Under the pieces are notes generated by a model. The model worked only from the letters and a program-made list of their open reading frames with translations, was not told where the DNA came from and did not search any database. The translations under genes were made by a program, and so were the position numbers. Positions 19,838 to 27,565 of a DNA stretch of 64,000 nt are shown here, piece by piece. The stretch is from contig NZ_CP010849.1 of assembly GCF_000931445.1 (NCBI RefSeq), positions 7,688,001 through 7,752,000 on the forward strand, written 5' to 3'. Numbering within the stretch: position 1 is the stretch's first letter; every line of letters begins with the position of its first letter. This DNA comes from Streptomyces cyaneogriseus subsp. noncyanogenus (GTDB taxonomy: Bacteria > Actinomycetota > Actinomycetes > Streptomycetales > Streptomycetaceae).

Positions 19838-19867
19838 TTGACACCGCATCGGCCCGATTCTGAGAAT
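19838..19867 (+). promoter_or_regulatory. Promoter of the ATP-grasp ligase gene
   Basis: A perfect -35 TTGACA (19838-19843), 18-base spacer and GAGAAT (19862-19867) precede the ligase ATG by about 75 bases. The -35 lies within CCGTCTTGACAC, shared with the promoter of the amidinotransferase operon. GGAGG at 19934-19938 is the ribosome binding site. Confidence 0.5.
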
Positions 19868-19944
19868 TGACCGATCCGCAGCGCACAAGGAAGCGGAATT
19901 TCTTCGTCGGGGACAAGGAATGAGCGCGGCCTTGGAGGTGCGCG

Positions 19945-21249
19945 ATGGTGCGGGTGCTCGTCGGCAACGACTGGAGCGAAGAGCTGGAGGAACCGGCCGG
20001 ATCCGGGTGGGCCGTCCAGCGGCTGGTGTGGTTCGCACGCGACGGCGACCTGCTCGTCCTCCCCGTGCACCCCGAGGACGAATTCCTGGACTACGTCACC
20101 TCCATGACCGGTGTGCGGCGGGCCTCGCTCCGGGTGATCGTCCCACCGCCCGGGCGTCTTGGCACCGGCGCTCTGACGGCCGACCGGCTGGCGGACGCCC
20201 GCTTTCTGGACGAGCTGCGGGCGGCGGTGGACGGGCGCCCGGTGGACGAGGTCTTCGCCCTGTGGCCTGATGCCGTCGTCGCCGAACTGGCCGGAGCCCT
20301 TGGGTGCACGGCGGCGCTGGAGGGGCACGGGTTCCTCAGTCAGGGTGGCGGGTTGCTCGCCAGCAGCAAGGCCGTCTTCCGCGCGCTCGCCGCGGGTGTG
20401 GGCGCGCCCATTCCGGACGGAGCCGTGTGCTCCGACGCGGTCCGCGCGGAGCTGCACATCGATCGCGTCCTGGGCGACGGCGGGTCGGTCATCCTCAAGC
20501 AGGACTACGGTTCGGGCAGCGACGGCAACGAGATCGTCAGCCGGACCCCCGACGTACCCCTGCGGGGAGCACGCCGGCTGCGGGTGGTGGCCGACCGGGC
20601 GGCGCTGCGGGAGTACCTGGCCGAGCGCTGGGACTGGCTGAGCGTCGGCGGCCGCGACCGGGTGATCGTGGAGCGGTACCACCCCGGCAGCCGGGCCTAC
20701 TTCGCGGAATTCTGGATCTCCGACGGCGGTGTGCGGCTCGGAGGCCACGGCGAGATGCGCTACCGGCCGCTGCCCGAGGCACAGGTGATGCCCGCCACCG
20801 GCCTGGACGAACGCCAACTGGACACCCTCGTCGAGGGCGGGCGCAGGATCTCCGAAGGGCTGGGCGCACTGGGATACCGGGGCATCCTCAGCGCGGACGC
20901 CGTGGTCACGCCCGCCGGCGAGGTCCTGTTCACCGAGTACAACGGACGCGCCACCGGATCCACCCACATCTACGAGATCGTCGGGAAGCGGGTCGTCGGA
21001 GCGGGCTTCGGCACCGACCGTGTGCTGCTGGAACGGGTGTGGCCGCAGGGCTGGACGGTGCCGTCCTTCGCCGACGCCTTGCGACGCCTGCGGGAGTCGG
21101 GGGACGTCTACGATCCCGCGACCCGCCGCGGTGTGGTGATCCTGGCCGCCTATCACCCGGGCCGCAAGGGCGTGATGCTCTGCTTCGTCGACGAGAACCT
21201 GGAGGCGGCGACCCGCCGCGAACAACTGGTCGGCAGGCTCTTCACCTGA
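19945..21249 (+). CDS. PGM1-like ATP-grasp peptide ligase
   Basis: A 434-residue ATP-grasp enzyme. ATP-binding strands are visible in 'SVILKQDYGSGSDGNEIVS' and 'DRVIVERYHPGSRAYFAEF'. The metal-binding end of the active site is 'GILSADAVVTPAGEVLFTEY' followed by 'NGRATGSTHIYEIVGKR', with the Glu-x-Asn pair. The N-terminal ~150 residues resemble a pre-ATP-grasp domain. The layout matches PGM1, the pheganomycin ligase that joins an unusual aryl-guanidinoacetic acid to the N-terminus of a ribosomal peptide using ATP. The divergently transcribed NVKD precursor 232 bases away and the amidinotransferase/DpgA genes nearby support that role strongly. ATG 19945 follows GGAGG by six bases. The carboxyl substrate is inferred; ligation to NVKD peptides is the main prediction. 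Confidence 0.87.
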   Translation: MVRVLVGNDWSEELEEPAGSGWAVQRLVWFARDGDLLVLPVHPEDEFLDYVTSMTGVRRASLRVIVPPPGRLGTGALTADRLADARFLDELRAAVDGRPVDEVFALWPDAVVAELAGALGCTAALEGHGFLSQGGGLLASSKAVFRALAAGVGAPIPDGAVCSDAVRAELHIDRVLGDGGSVILKQDYGSGSDGNEIVSRTPDVPLRGARRLRVVADRAALREYLAERWDWLSVGGRDRVIVERYHPGSRAYFAEFWISDGGVRLGGHGEMRYRPLPEAQVMPATGLDERQLDTLVEGGRRISEGLGALGYRGILSADAVVTPAGEVLFTEYNGRATGSTHIYEIVGKRVVGAGFGTDRVLLERVWPQGWTVPSFADALRRLRESGDVYDPATRRGVVILAAYHPGRKGVMLCFVDENLEAATRREQLVGRLFT

Positions 21250-21298
21250 CGGCGCTTTCCTGCTCCCCCTCACCGAGGCCGGGCGTCCGCGCCGTCAG
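21246..21298 (+). terminator. Stem-loop after the ligase gene
   Basis: CTGACGGCGC (21246-21255), which includes the ligase stop codon, is exactly complementary to GCGCCGTCAG (21289-21298), a 10-bp stem with a 33-base loop. It probably ends the ligase transcript and marks the right edge of the pheganomycin-like cluster. Confidence 0.45.
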
Positions 21299-21389
21299 TA
21301 CTCGCGCCGGCGCGTCGCAGCCCGCCCGGTGAGTCGGTGCCGCCGGCGAGCTTCACTTCGGGCGGCCCGACCTCACCGCCCGGTGACCG

Positions 21390-22565
21390 TCAGAAGGCGT
21401 AGCGGACGCGCAGCCAGGGGGCGTGCGTGTCCATCAGAGTCCGCAGCGCCGCCAGCGCCTCCGCCTTGACCTGGTTGCGGTAGCGGACGTTGAGCGCCCC
21501 GTTCTCCGAGCGCTTGGCCTGCTGCAGCTGTGGGGTCCACAGGATCTCCTCGGACCGGGGGTGCCAGCCGAGGTTGACCTCGTGCAGCTCCCGGTTGTGC
21601 GTCAGCATGATCACCTCGGCGGCGGCCTGCCGCTTCACCCGCTCGGGCAGCACGTCGTCGAGGTGCCGCAGCAGCTCCGCCCACGCGGTCCGCCAGCCGG
21701 GACGCAGCACCACGGGGGAGAGGTTGAAGTGCACCTCGTACCCGGCGTCCAGGAAGTCCGCGGCGGCGGAGATCCGCTCGGCCACGGGCGAGGTGCGCAC
21801 GTCCAGCAGCCGGGAGTCCTCCGGCGGCATCACCGAGAAGCGGATCCTGGTCCGGCCACGCGGGTCCAGGGCGAGCAGGTCGGGATTGACGAACTTGGTC
21901 GCGAACGACGCCTTGGCCGTCGGCCACTGCCGGAAGGCATGCACCAGGTCCGCCGTGTTGTCGCAGATCAAGGCGTCCACCGAGCAGTCGCCGTTCTCGC
22001 CGATGTCGTACACCCAGGCATTGGCGTCGCACTGGTTGGGCTCGGTCTTGGGGCCCTGGCGGGCGATGTGCCGCCCGAGGTGGGCGATGATCCGGTCGAT
22101 GTTGGTGAAGACGGTGACCGGGTTGGCGTAGCCCTTGCGCCGCGGCACGTAGCAGTAGGCGCAGGCCATGGCGCAGCCGTTCGAGGCGCCCGGCGCGATC
22201 CAGTCCGCCGACCGGCCGTTGGGGCGCGTGGTGAGCGTCTTCCGCTCGCCCAGGACCAGCGTCTCGCCCTTGACGCGGACCCAGCGCTCCACGTTGCCCT
22301 CGTTGCCGTGCAGGCCGGGGATGCGCCAGTGGGAGTCCACGGTGACCAGCCGCGCCCCGGGGAACCGGGCGATGATCTGCCGGCCGCGCGGGGAGGCGGC
22401 CGCCGCGGGCTCGGCGTGGATCTCCCGCACGGGCAGCAGGCGCCGGGCCGTGGGGGAGTCGCGGAACGACGGGCCCGCCGCGCCACCGGCCGCTCCGGGC
22501 GAGAGCGCGTCGAGTCCGAAGAGCGTGCCGGAGCCGTCGTCCGGGAGGGTGGCCGGGTGGTGCAT
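21390..22565 (-). CDS. Spore photoproduct lyase-family radical SAM protein
   Basis: A 391-residue radical SAM protein with the cluster motif in 'GCAMACAYCYVPRRKGYANP' (CxxxCxYC) near residue 130. It follows the spore photoproduct lyase pattern: a long N-terminal region, 'DNTADLVHAFRQWPTAKASF' and 'IRFSVMPPEDSRLLDVRTSP'. Spore photoproduct lyase of Bacillus repairs the thymine dimer formed in spore DNA by UV. Actinomycetes form exospores and carry distant relatives whose substrate is not established, so DNA repair is likely but unproven. The gene stands alone, facing the ligase gene of the neighbouring cluster. The ATG at 22565 has a GGAG site eight bases upstream. I see no evidence that it belongs to the peptide pathway. 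Confidence 0.82.
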   Translation of the reverse strand: MHHPATLPDDGSGTLFGLDALSPGAAGGAAGPSFRDSPTARRLLPVREIHAEPAAAASPRGRQIIARFPGARLVTVDSHWRIPGLHGNEGNVERWVRVKGETLVLGERKTLTTRPNGRSADWIAPGASNGCAMACAYCYVPRRKGYANPVTVFTNIDRIIAHLGRHIARQGPKTEPNQCDANAWVYDIGENGDCSVDALICDNTADLVHAFRQWPTAKASFATKFVNPDLLALDPRGRTRIRFSVMPPEDSRLLDVRTSPVAERISAAADFLDAGYEVHFNLSPVVLRPGWRTAWAELLRHLDDVLPERVKRQAAAEVIMLTHNRELHEVNLGWHPRSEEILWTPQLQQAKRSENGALNVRYRNQVKAEALAALRTLMDTHAPWLRVRYAF

Positions 22566-23005
22566 CGGAACTCCGGAGCAGGTGGTACGTGAAGTATGGG
22601 GCGGTTCGTCCTTCCACTGTACGGGGCCGCGCCGGTTTGCCGGCCCCGTGTGCCGGTCCCGGTCCCGGTCGGGGGCCTACGGATGTCACGGCGCCGATCG
22701 CCTCCTGATCAACGCGGCGGAGATCTGGAGCACCCATGCCGGCCACCCGGCACCGCACGGCGCGCGGACAGCCGACGGGCGGCATCGTCGACCGGAGCCG
22801 CGGGTGGCGTCGGCGCCGGCGGCCCCCGGCATGATCACCGTGCCCGCCCGATCCACACCTCGTCCTCGCGGTCGGCCGACGTGGTCGTCGCTGAGGCGGG
22901 GGCGGCGGTGTGTGGGGTGGTGTGTGAGCGGCGATGAGCCGGAGGCCGTGGTGGAAGCCGTCCGGCCCCCGCCCGCCGCACGCGGTGTGGCCTGAGGGCC
23001 GTCCG
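22566..23005. other. Non-coding gap upstream of the spore photoproduct lyase-like gene
   Basis: 440 bases between the lyase-like gene start and the NUDIX gene end. Several reading frames are open by chance, but none shows a ribosome binding site or a recognisable family. It probably holds the promoter of the lyase-like gene; no convincing promoter box was picked out. Confidence 0.5.
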
Positions 23006-23461
23006 TCACCGGTTCCGGTAACGGGCCGCGTTCTCGCTGGTGATCTGCGACAGCGGCTCGGGCATATCGTTCAGATCGAACCATCCAATGGCGGAGCACT
23101 TCTCCGGTTCACGGATATCGGGAGAGCCCGCGGTGTGGCGGGCGAGGAATGTGACGGCCACCCAGTGCTGCCGCTCGGCCGGAAGGATGTGATCGAAGGC
23201 TCCGAGGCATCCGGAAATCGTGATCTCGATCCCGTACTCTTCCTGAAGTTCACGGCGAATCGCGTCTTCCAGCCGCTCGCCGAAGTTCACCTCTCCACCG
23301 GGGAACTCCCACGTCCCGGACTCATTGCGCGCCCCGCCGCCTCTGCGGGCCATGAACACGCGGCCGTCCGCGTCGAAGACCATGGCACCCACACCCACCC
23401 CGATGCAGTGACGTCCGGGTTCGATCTTTTCGCCTGACAGCTCTTGCAGGTACTCGATCAT
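23006..23461 (-). CDS. NUDIX hydrolase
   Basis: A 151-residue protein with a complete Nudix box, 'GGEVNFGERLEDAIRRELQE' followed by EYGI (Gx5Ex7REUxEExGU). NUDIX enzymes hydrolyse nucleoside diphosphates linked to another group (X); which substrate cannot be read here. The preceding 'IGVGVGAMVFDADGRVFMAR' and 'TWEFPGGEV' are typical of MutT-like members. It starts nine bases after the stop codon of a three-helix membrane protein gene on the same strand, so the two are a tight operon. Pairing of a NUDIX protein with a small membrane protein recalls nucleotide-signal conflict systems, but housekeeping sanitation is equally possible. Confidence 0.9.
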   Translation of the reverse strand: MIEYLQELSGEKIEPGRHCIGVGVGAMVFDADGRVFMARRGGGARNESGTWEFPGGEVNFGERLEDAIRRELQEEYGIEITISGCLGAFDHILPAERQHWVAVTFLARHTAGSPDIREPEKCSAIGWFDLNDMPEPLSQITSENAARYRNR

Positions 23462-23470
23462 TGGGTCAGC

Positions 23471-24061
23471 TCATTTCACCGTGGGCAGGAGCAGCCGAAC
23501 CGTACCGAGCCAGGCGAAGGCGGTGGACGTGACGATGAACGCCACGATGTAGGTTTCGTACCACCGGAACAGGTTCCACAGTTTCGGCCTGGCCCGGAAG
23601 CCCGGATGGACGATCTTGTCGGTCAGCTCGCATTCTTCCTGCCGATAGTCGATCCAGGAAATGACTCCGATGATGATGAGCATCACGCTGAACCCGGCGA
23701 TGACCGTGTTCAGGGACATGAGCGCGATCATCCCGGAGCGTGCGGTGGCCGCGTCGAGCCCCCAGCTCTTGTACCCCACGAACAGGGCAAGTGTCGCGCC
23801 GACCACGGCGGTCGCCAGTGCCTGATAGAGCGCCAGGAACCGGTAGACGTTCTCGTTCAGGGTGTGGATCTGCTGGAGAATGTACCGATAACGCTCGAGT
23901 GCGAACTCACGCACAAGGTCGGGATCGGCGTTCCGGGGGCCGTCTTCCGAAGTGCCGTGCCGTACGGGGGGCCTAGCGGTCTCCTGGGGCTCGGGCGGGC
24001 CTGACGCGGTGACTCCGGGCTCTTGGCTGTCCGAACGACAAGGCTCTTGGAGGTCGGCCAT
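23471..24061 (-). CDS. Three-helix membrane protein of unknown function, operon partner of the NUDIX gene
   Basis: I do not recognise a named family. From ATG 24061 it is 196 residues: a ~60-residue hydrophilic N-terminus rich in Pro/Glu, then a charged helix ('FALERYRYILQQIHTLNENV'), then three predicted membrane segments ('FLALYQALATAVVGATLALF', 'MIALMSLNTVIAGFSVMLII' and 'YIVAFIVTSTAFAWLGTVRL'). A short loop between the last two carries 'WIDYRQEECELTDK'. The layout, a cytosolic helix before a small membrane bundle, is similar to SLATT-type or related oligomeric membrane proteins that accompany nucleotide-signalling enzymes. The frame is open to 24127, but the residues before ATG 24061 look non-coding. 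It is translated just before the NUDIX gene. Confidence 0.72.
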   Translation of the reverse strand: MADLQEPCRSDSQEPGVTASGPPEPQETARPPVRHGTSEDGPRNADPDLVREFALERYRYILQQIHTLNENVYRFLALYQALATAVVGATLALFVGYKSWGLDAATARSGMIALMSLNTVIAGFSVMLIIIGVISWIDYRQEECELTDKIVHPGFRARPKLWNLFRWYETYIVAFIVTSTAFAWLGTVRLLLPTVK

Positions 24062-24400
24062 GGCGCCCACGGTAGTGGGCCGGTCTCCGGACCGGCGCCG
24101 ATTCCGGCGACATGAAGTCACCATCACCGTACTTGGCGCCCTGCCAGGTCGATGCGAACGCGTCCCGCTCGATCAGGTCGCTCCTGCCGTCGCCGGTCCT
24201 CCCCGGACGGCAAGCGGGAGACGCGCGCCACTCACCGTTGCCCCGCCCGGCCTTTCCGGCCGGATCCCCTCTGTTGCCTCGTGGGTGACCCGAAGAACCA
24301 CGACAGTGCCCTCACGACTGCCCCACCGGCCGTTGTTCCGGCGCCGTAACCGCTGTAGGTGTAGGGCACTGGTTCACCGGCTCCCCACTCGAGGAGGCTC
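24062..24400. other. Non-coding gap between divergent genes
   Basis: 339 bases between the start of the membrane protein gene and the DUF4157 gene. It must hold both promoters. A clear GAGGAGG ribosome binding site lies at 24391-24397 before the right-hand gene; no other structure stood out. Confidence 0.5.
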
Positions 24401-26227
24401 ATGCGCGCGCACCGTCGGCGTGAGGACGCCGAGCAGCAGTCATCGGCGCGACACCGTGCGCCGCGGCAGTCCGGCGAACTCACGCAGGCCCTGCCTCCCG
24501 CCGCCGGATTCACCGCGCTGCAACGCTGCGTCGGCAACGCCGCCGTCGTGCGCATCCTGCGCTCCGCCCGCGGCGCCTCACCGGAGGACGGGCGGCAGCT
24601 CTCCGCCGAGGGCGGACCGGAGCGTGCGGAGCAGCCTGCGGCCGGCCTGCCGCTCGCCGTCCACGACATCCTGCGGGGCGCCGGACGACCGCTCGACGAG
24701 GCGACCCGCACCGACATGGAGACTCGCCTGGGCGCGGACTTCTCGGACGTCCGTATCCATGACGACAGCGCCGCGGCGGCGTCCGCGGCCGAGATCGATG
24801 CCCGCGCGTACACCTCCGGCAACCACGTTGTCATCGGAGCGGACGGCGGCGACCGGCACACACTCGCCCACGAGCTCACCCATGTCATCCAGCAGCGTGT
24901 CAGCCCCGTCGCGGGCCATGACAACGGCGGCGGTCTGCGGATCTCCGACCCCTCCGACCGTCACGAACGGGAGGCGGAGGCGAACGCGAGGCGGGCGATG
25001 GCCAGCCCCTCGCGGCCGGCCCCGACGCCGCCGCCGGTCCGCGGCGCCGGCCGGGCCCACGGGGCCCAGGGGGCGCACGGGCATGGTGCGTCCGGAGCAC
25101 ACCACCGCGGCCAGGACGCCGACTCCGTCGACGTGCAGCGCGCACATACCCGCAACGCCCCTGCCCAGGTGGGCGTCGCGGACCCCCAGGACGTGATCGA
25201 CCTGATCGAGCGTCAGGGCGAGTGGCTGGGCCGCTGGATCGACGACTACGACGCGGTCCTGACCGAACTCAGGGACGCCTGGACACCCGACCTGGGTTTG
25301 GTCCCGGGCGCCGACACCTTAGCGCAGGCCCAGGCGATGCTCGATCGCTTCCACCACGCACGCGGCGAGACGGGAGAACGCAGCCGTCACACCGCGGTCG
25401 TGAACTACCTCCTCACGGAAAACGCGCCGGCCCCGCCCGGCATCGGCAGCTTCGGCACCATGACGATGCACGGCACGAACGCGATCACCGGCCGGCCCAA
25501 CTTCGCCTCCTCGACCAAGGCGGACCTCCCGACCCCACCGATGCAGCACCGCCGGCACGTCATCGCCTGGCACAACATCAGGGACCTCCTCAACCGCGCC
25601 TATGCCACCCACGGCAGAGCCCTGATCTCCTACCTCGAAACGAAGCTCACCGACGTCCACACGGGGATGAGCGCGGAGTCGGACGCCTCCATCGCGAACA
25701 TGCCACGCGCGGAGTTCGGTACCGACGACCCTGCCGAGGCCGAGGTCCTCATGCGTGCGGCGTACGTGATGAACAGCTCGGTGAAGAACCTGTGGGTGGG
25801 CTCCGGTCGAGAGAACTCCGAGATCAACATGCTGAGCCGCTTACTCCAGGAGAGCATCCCCCAGACCCCCGACGACGTAGAGACGTGGACGGTGTCCCTG
25901 CGGAATACCCGGTTTTCGTCGGACCAGGCCACGGCCGCCCTCGCCGCTCTCATCGCCAGGCTGGACCAGACCCTCGCCGCCTTCCGGAGCACGACTCCCG
26001 ACCAGCACGACACGATCATGGCCAACCTGACGACGTACGTATGGAACCACGTGATCCGCTCGCTGGAGACCGACGTTCCCCGCGACCCGGCCCACCCCTC
26101 CGCGAACGGCCAGGGCGCCCAGGTCGGCACAGACGTGTACGACGCACTGTTCCCGCCGGGTGACCGCACGGTCTCCCTTCCGGTGGTGTGCGCGGCCGTC
26201 GACTTCCTGTGGACCGGGAGGGCCTGA
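24401..26227 (+). CDS. DUF4157 (eCIS-core metalloprotease-like domain) protein with unknown C-terminal region
   Basis: A 608-residue protein. Residues ~80-170 form a DUF4157 domain: 'RTDMETRLGADFSDVRIHDD', 'INDSAAAASAAE'-like helix, and a zinc-protease-like 'DGGDRHTLAHELTHVIQQRV' containing HELTH. A Pro/His/Gly-rich linker (~205-240) precedes a ~360-residue C-terminal part that I do not recognise, with mostly helical character. DUF4157 proteins are common in actinomycetes and often travel with extracellular contractile injection systems or as toxin carriers. No such system lies in this window, so here it is an orphan. No signal peptide is apparent. ATG 24401 is well supported by GAGGAGG. Function of the C-terminal half is unknown; a cargo or toxin role is only a possibility. 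Confidence 0.78.
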   Translation: MRAHRRREDAEQQSSARHRAPRQSGELTQALPPAAGFTALQRCVGNAAVVRILRSARGASPEDGRQLSAEGGPERAEQPAAGLPLAVHDILRGAGRPLDEATRTDMETRLGADFSDVRIHDDSAAAASAAEIDARAYTSGNHVVIGADGGDRHTLAHELTHVIQQRVSPVAGHDNGGGLRISDPSDRHEREAEANARRAMASPSRPAPTPPPVRGAGRAHGAQGAHGHGASGAHHRGQDADSVDVQRAHTRNAPAQVGVADPQDVIDLIERQGEWLGRWIDDYDAVLTELRDAWTPDLGLVPGADTLAQAQAMLDRFHHARGETGERSRHTAVVNYLLTENAPAPPGIGSFGTMTMHGTNAITGRPNFASSTKADLPTPPMQHRRHVIAWHNIRDLLNRAYATHGRALISYLETKLTDVHTGMSAESDASIANMPRAEFGTDDPAEAEVLMRAAYVMNSSVKNLWVGSGRENSEINMLSRLLQESIPQTPDDVETWTVSLRNTRFSSDQATAALAALIARLDQTLAAFRSTTPDQHDTIMANLTTYVWNHVIRSLETDVPRDPAHPSANGQGAQVGTDVYDALFPPGDRTVSLPVVCAAVDFLWTGRA

Positions 26228-26525
26228 ATCCGAACGGTCCACATCGGTGCAGGTCGCTGACCAAGCCGCGGGCCACGACCTGCGGCCGCCGACCGCGGCC
26301 GCACTCGGCAGCTGCACGGCCCCGGCCACGACCTCCGGAAACGCCGGTCCGCAGCGGCCCGCCCGACGCCGGCGGTACTTCGCGTGGTGCGGTGCCACCC
26401 AGGGGCGAGGTCGACGGCGACGCGCGGACGGGCGACTCCTCTCCGCCGGGCGCCCGACCGGGTTCCGCAGTTGCCGCCGGGCGTCGCACAGGTTGCGGTG
26501 AGACGCCGCCCGGCGACCGCCGGGA

Positions 26526-27341
26526 TCAGGAGTTGTGCCTGATGGTCTGCCGGATCCAGCCCACGTAGGCGGGCGCGCTGGTGTAGAGGCCCGGCCCGGC
26601 CGAACACGGGACACCAGGGGTGCCCGGACCCGACGTCACTCCGATGAGCTCCCACCGCCCGTGTCGGCCCTTCTGGAGCTGCGGCCCGCCGGAGTCCCCG
26701 AAGCACGCCATGGCCGCGGGCACGCGGCTGATCGTGCACAGCCGGGTCCGGTCGGCGTATCCGGGGGCGCATTCGGTCTCGGCGCCCCGGCGCGTCCGGA
26801 GCTCCCGCAGCCGCTCCGAAAAGTTCAGTTCGGTGTCGGAGGTGGTGCCGAATCCCAGGATCCGGGTCGGAGTGCCGGGCCGTCCGGCCCGTACCGCGAT
26901 CCGGACGGGCTTCTCGGAGACGGGGCGGTCCAGGCGGACCAGGGCGATGTCGTCCCTGTTGGCGGTCTTCCCGTCACCGTTCAGGTAGCCGGGGTGTACG
27001 AAGGTCCGCTCGATGGTCCGGACGGTCCCACCGGACTTCCGGTCCGTGCTGCCGATCCGGACGAGGCCGTCCAGCTGAAGCCCGTCGCCCCGCAGGCAGT
27101 GTGCCGCCGTCAGCACCCACTGCGGATCGATCAGCGAGGCTCCGCAGTTGCCGTCGTACAGCCCCTGCTCGGGCGCCGACTCCGGGATCACCGCCATGAA
27201 CGGGTAGTGCTCCGTCGGCTCGCTCCCGTTGACGATGGCTCCGGCGCTGCCGGCCATCAGCGTGGCGCACGTCGCCACCGCGAGTGTGCCGGCCGTGGCC
27301 GTGCGGGCCGCCCGGCGGCGGGCCGACTTCATGCTGAACAT
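26526..27341 (-). CDS. Secreted trypsin-like serine protease
   Basis: About 271 residues. A basic N-terminus and hydrophobic stretch ('TAGTLAVATCATLMAGSAGA') form a signal peptide, and the mature part begins 'IVNGSEPTEHYPFMAVI' as in chymotrypsin-family zymogens. The triad is visible: His in 'WVLTAAHCLRG', Asp in 'NRDDIALVRLDRP' and Ser in 'AMACFGDSGGPQLQ'. Cys pairs suit the usual disulfides. It should be exported and hydrolyse extracellular proteins. ATG 27341 is nine bases behind AAGGAAGG; the frame extends 24 bases further without a better site. It diverges from the erythromycin-esterase family gene. About 300 bases downstream to 26228 contain nothing that I can identify. Confidence 0.9.
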   Translation of the reverse strand: MFSMKSARRRAARTATAGTLAVATCATLMAGSAGAIVNGSEPTEHYPFMAVIPESAPEQGLYDGNCGASLIDPQWVLTAAHCLRGDGLQLDGLVRIGSTDRKSGGTVRTIERTFVHPGYLNGDGKTANRDDIALVRLDRPVSEKPVRIAVRAGRPGTPTRILGFGTTSDTELNFSERLRELRTRRGAETECAPGYADRTRLCTISRVPAAMACFGDSGGPQLQKGRHGRWELIGVTSGPGTPGVPCSAGPGLYTSAPAYVGWIRQTIRHNS

Positions 27342-27565
27342 CCAGGGTTTCCTTCCTTGGTACACCTTGACAGTTCAACCCTGTTCGTTCCGATGTCGGC
27401 CGGACCATCCGGCCGGCACCCGGAGAGGGCGGGGACCTTCCCCCGCCGGTTGCGGGGGAGGACCCCCGGACCAGGACGGCAGGAGGCCTCAGTGCGGTCC
27501 GCGCCGCATCGCATGAAGATCACTGCATCGGCTCGGGGAGCCGCCGTATACGAGGAGTGATCACC

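Noticed and set aside
19602..19967. The precursor peptide read as a 121-residue protein from an upstream start
   Set aside because: The extra N-terminal residues are basic and featureless, cross the divergent promoter region, and lack a ribosome binding site. ATG 19712 has a very strong one and gives an acidic leader typical of a precursor.
22686..23099. A 137-codon minus-strand frame before the spore photoproduct lyase-like gene
   Set aside because: Overlaps the NUDIX gene in another frame, has no ribosome binding site and resembles no family.
26228..26525. A possible small gene between the DUF4157 and protease genes
   Set aside because: Open frames in this 298-base stretch have no ribosome binding site and are Arg/Pro-rich shadow-like translations.
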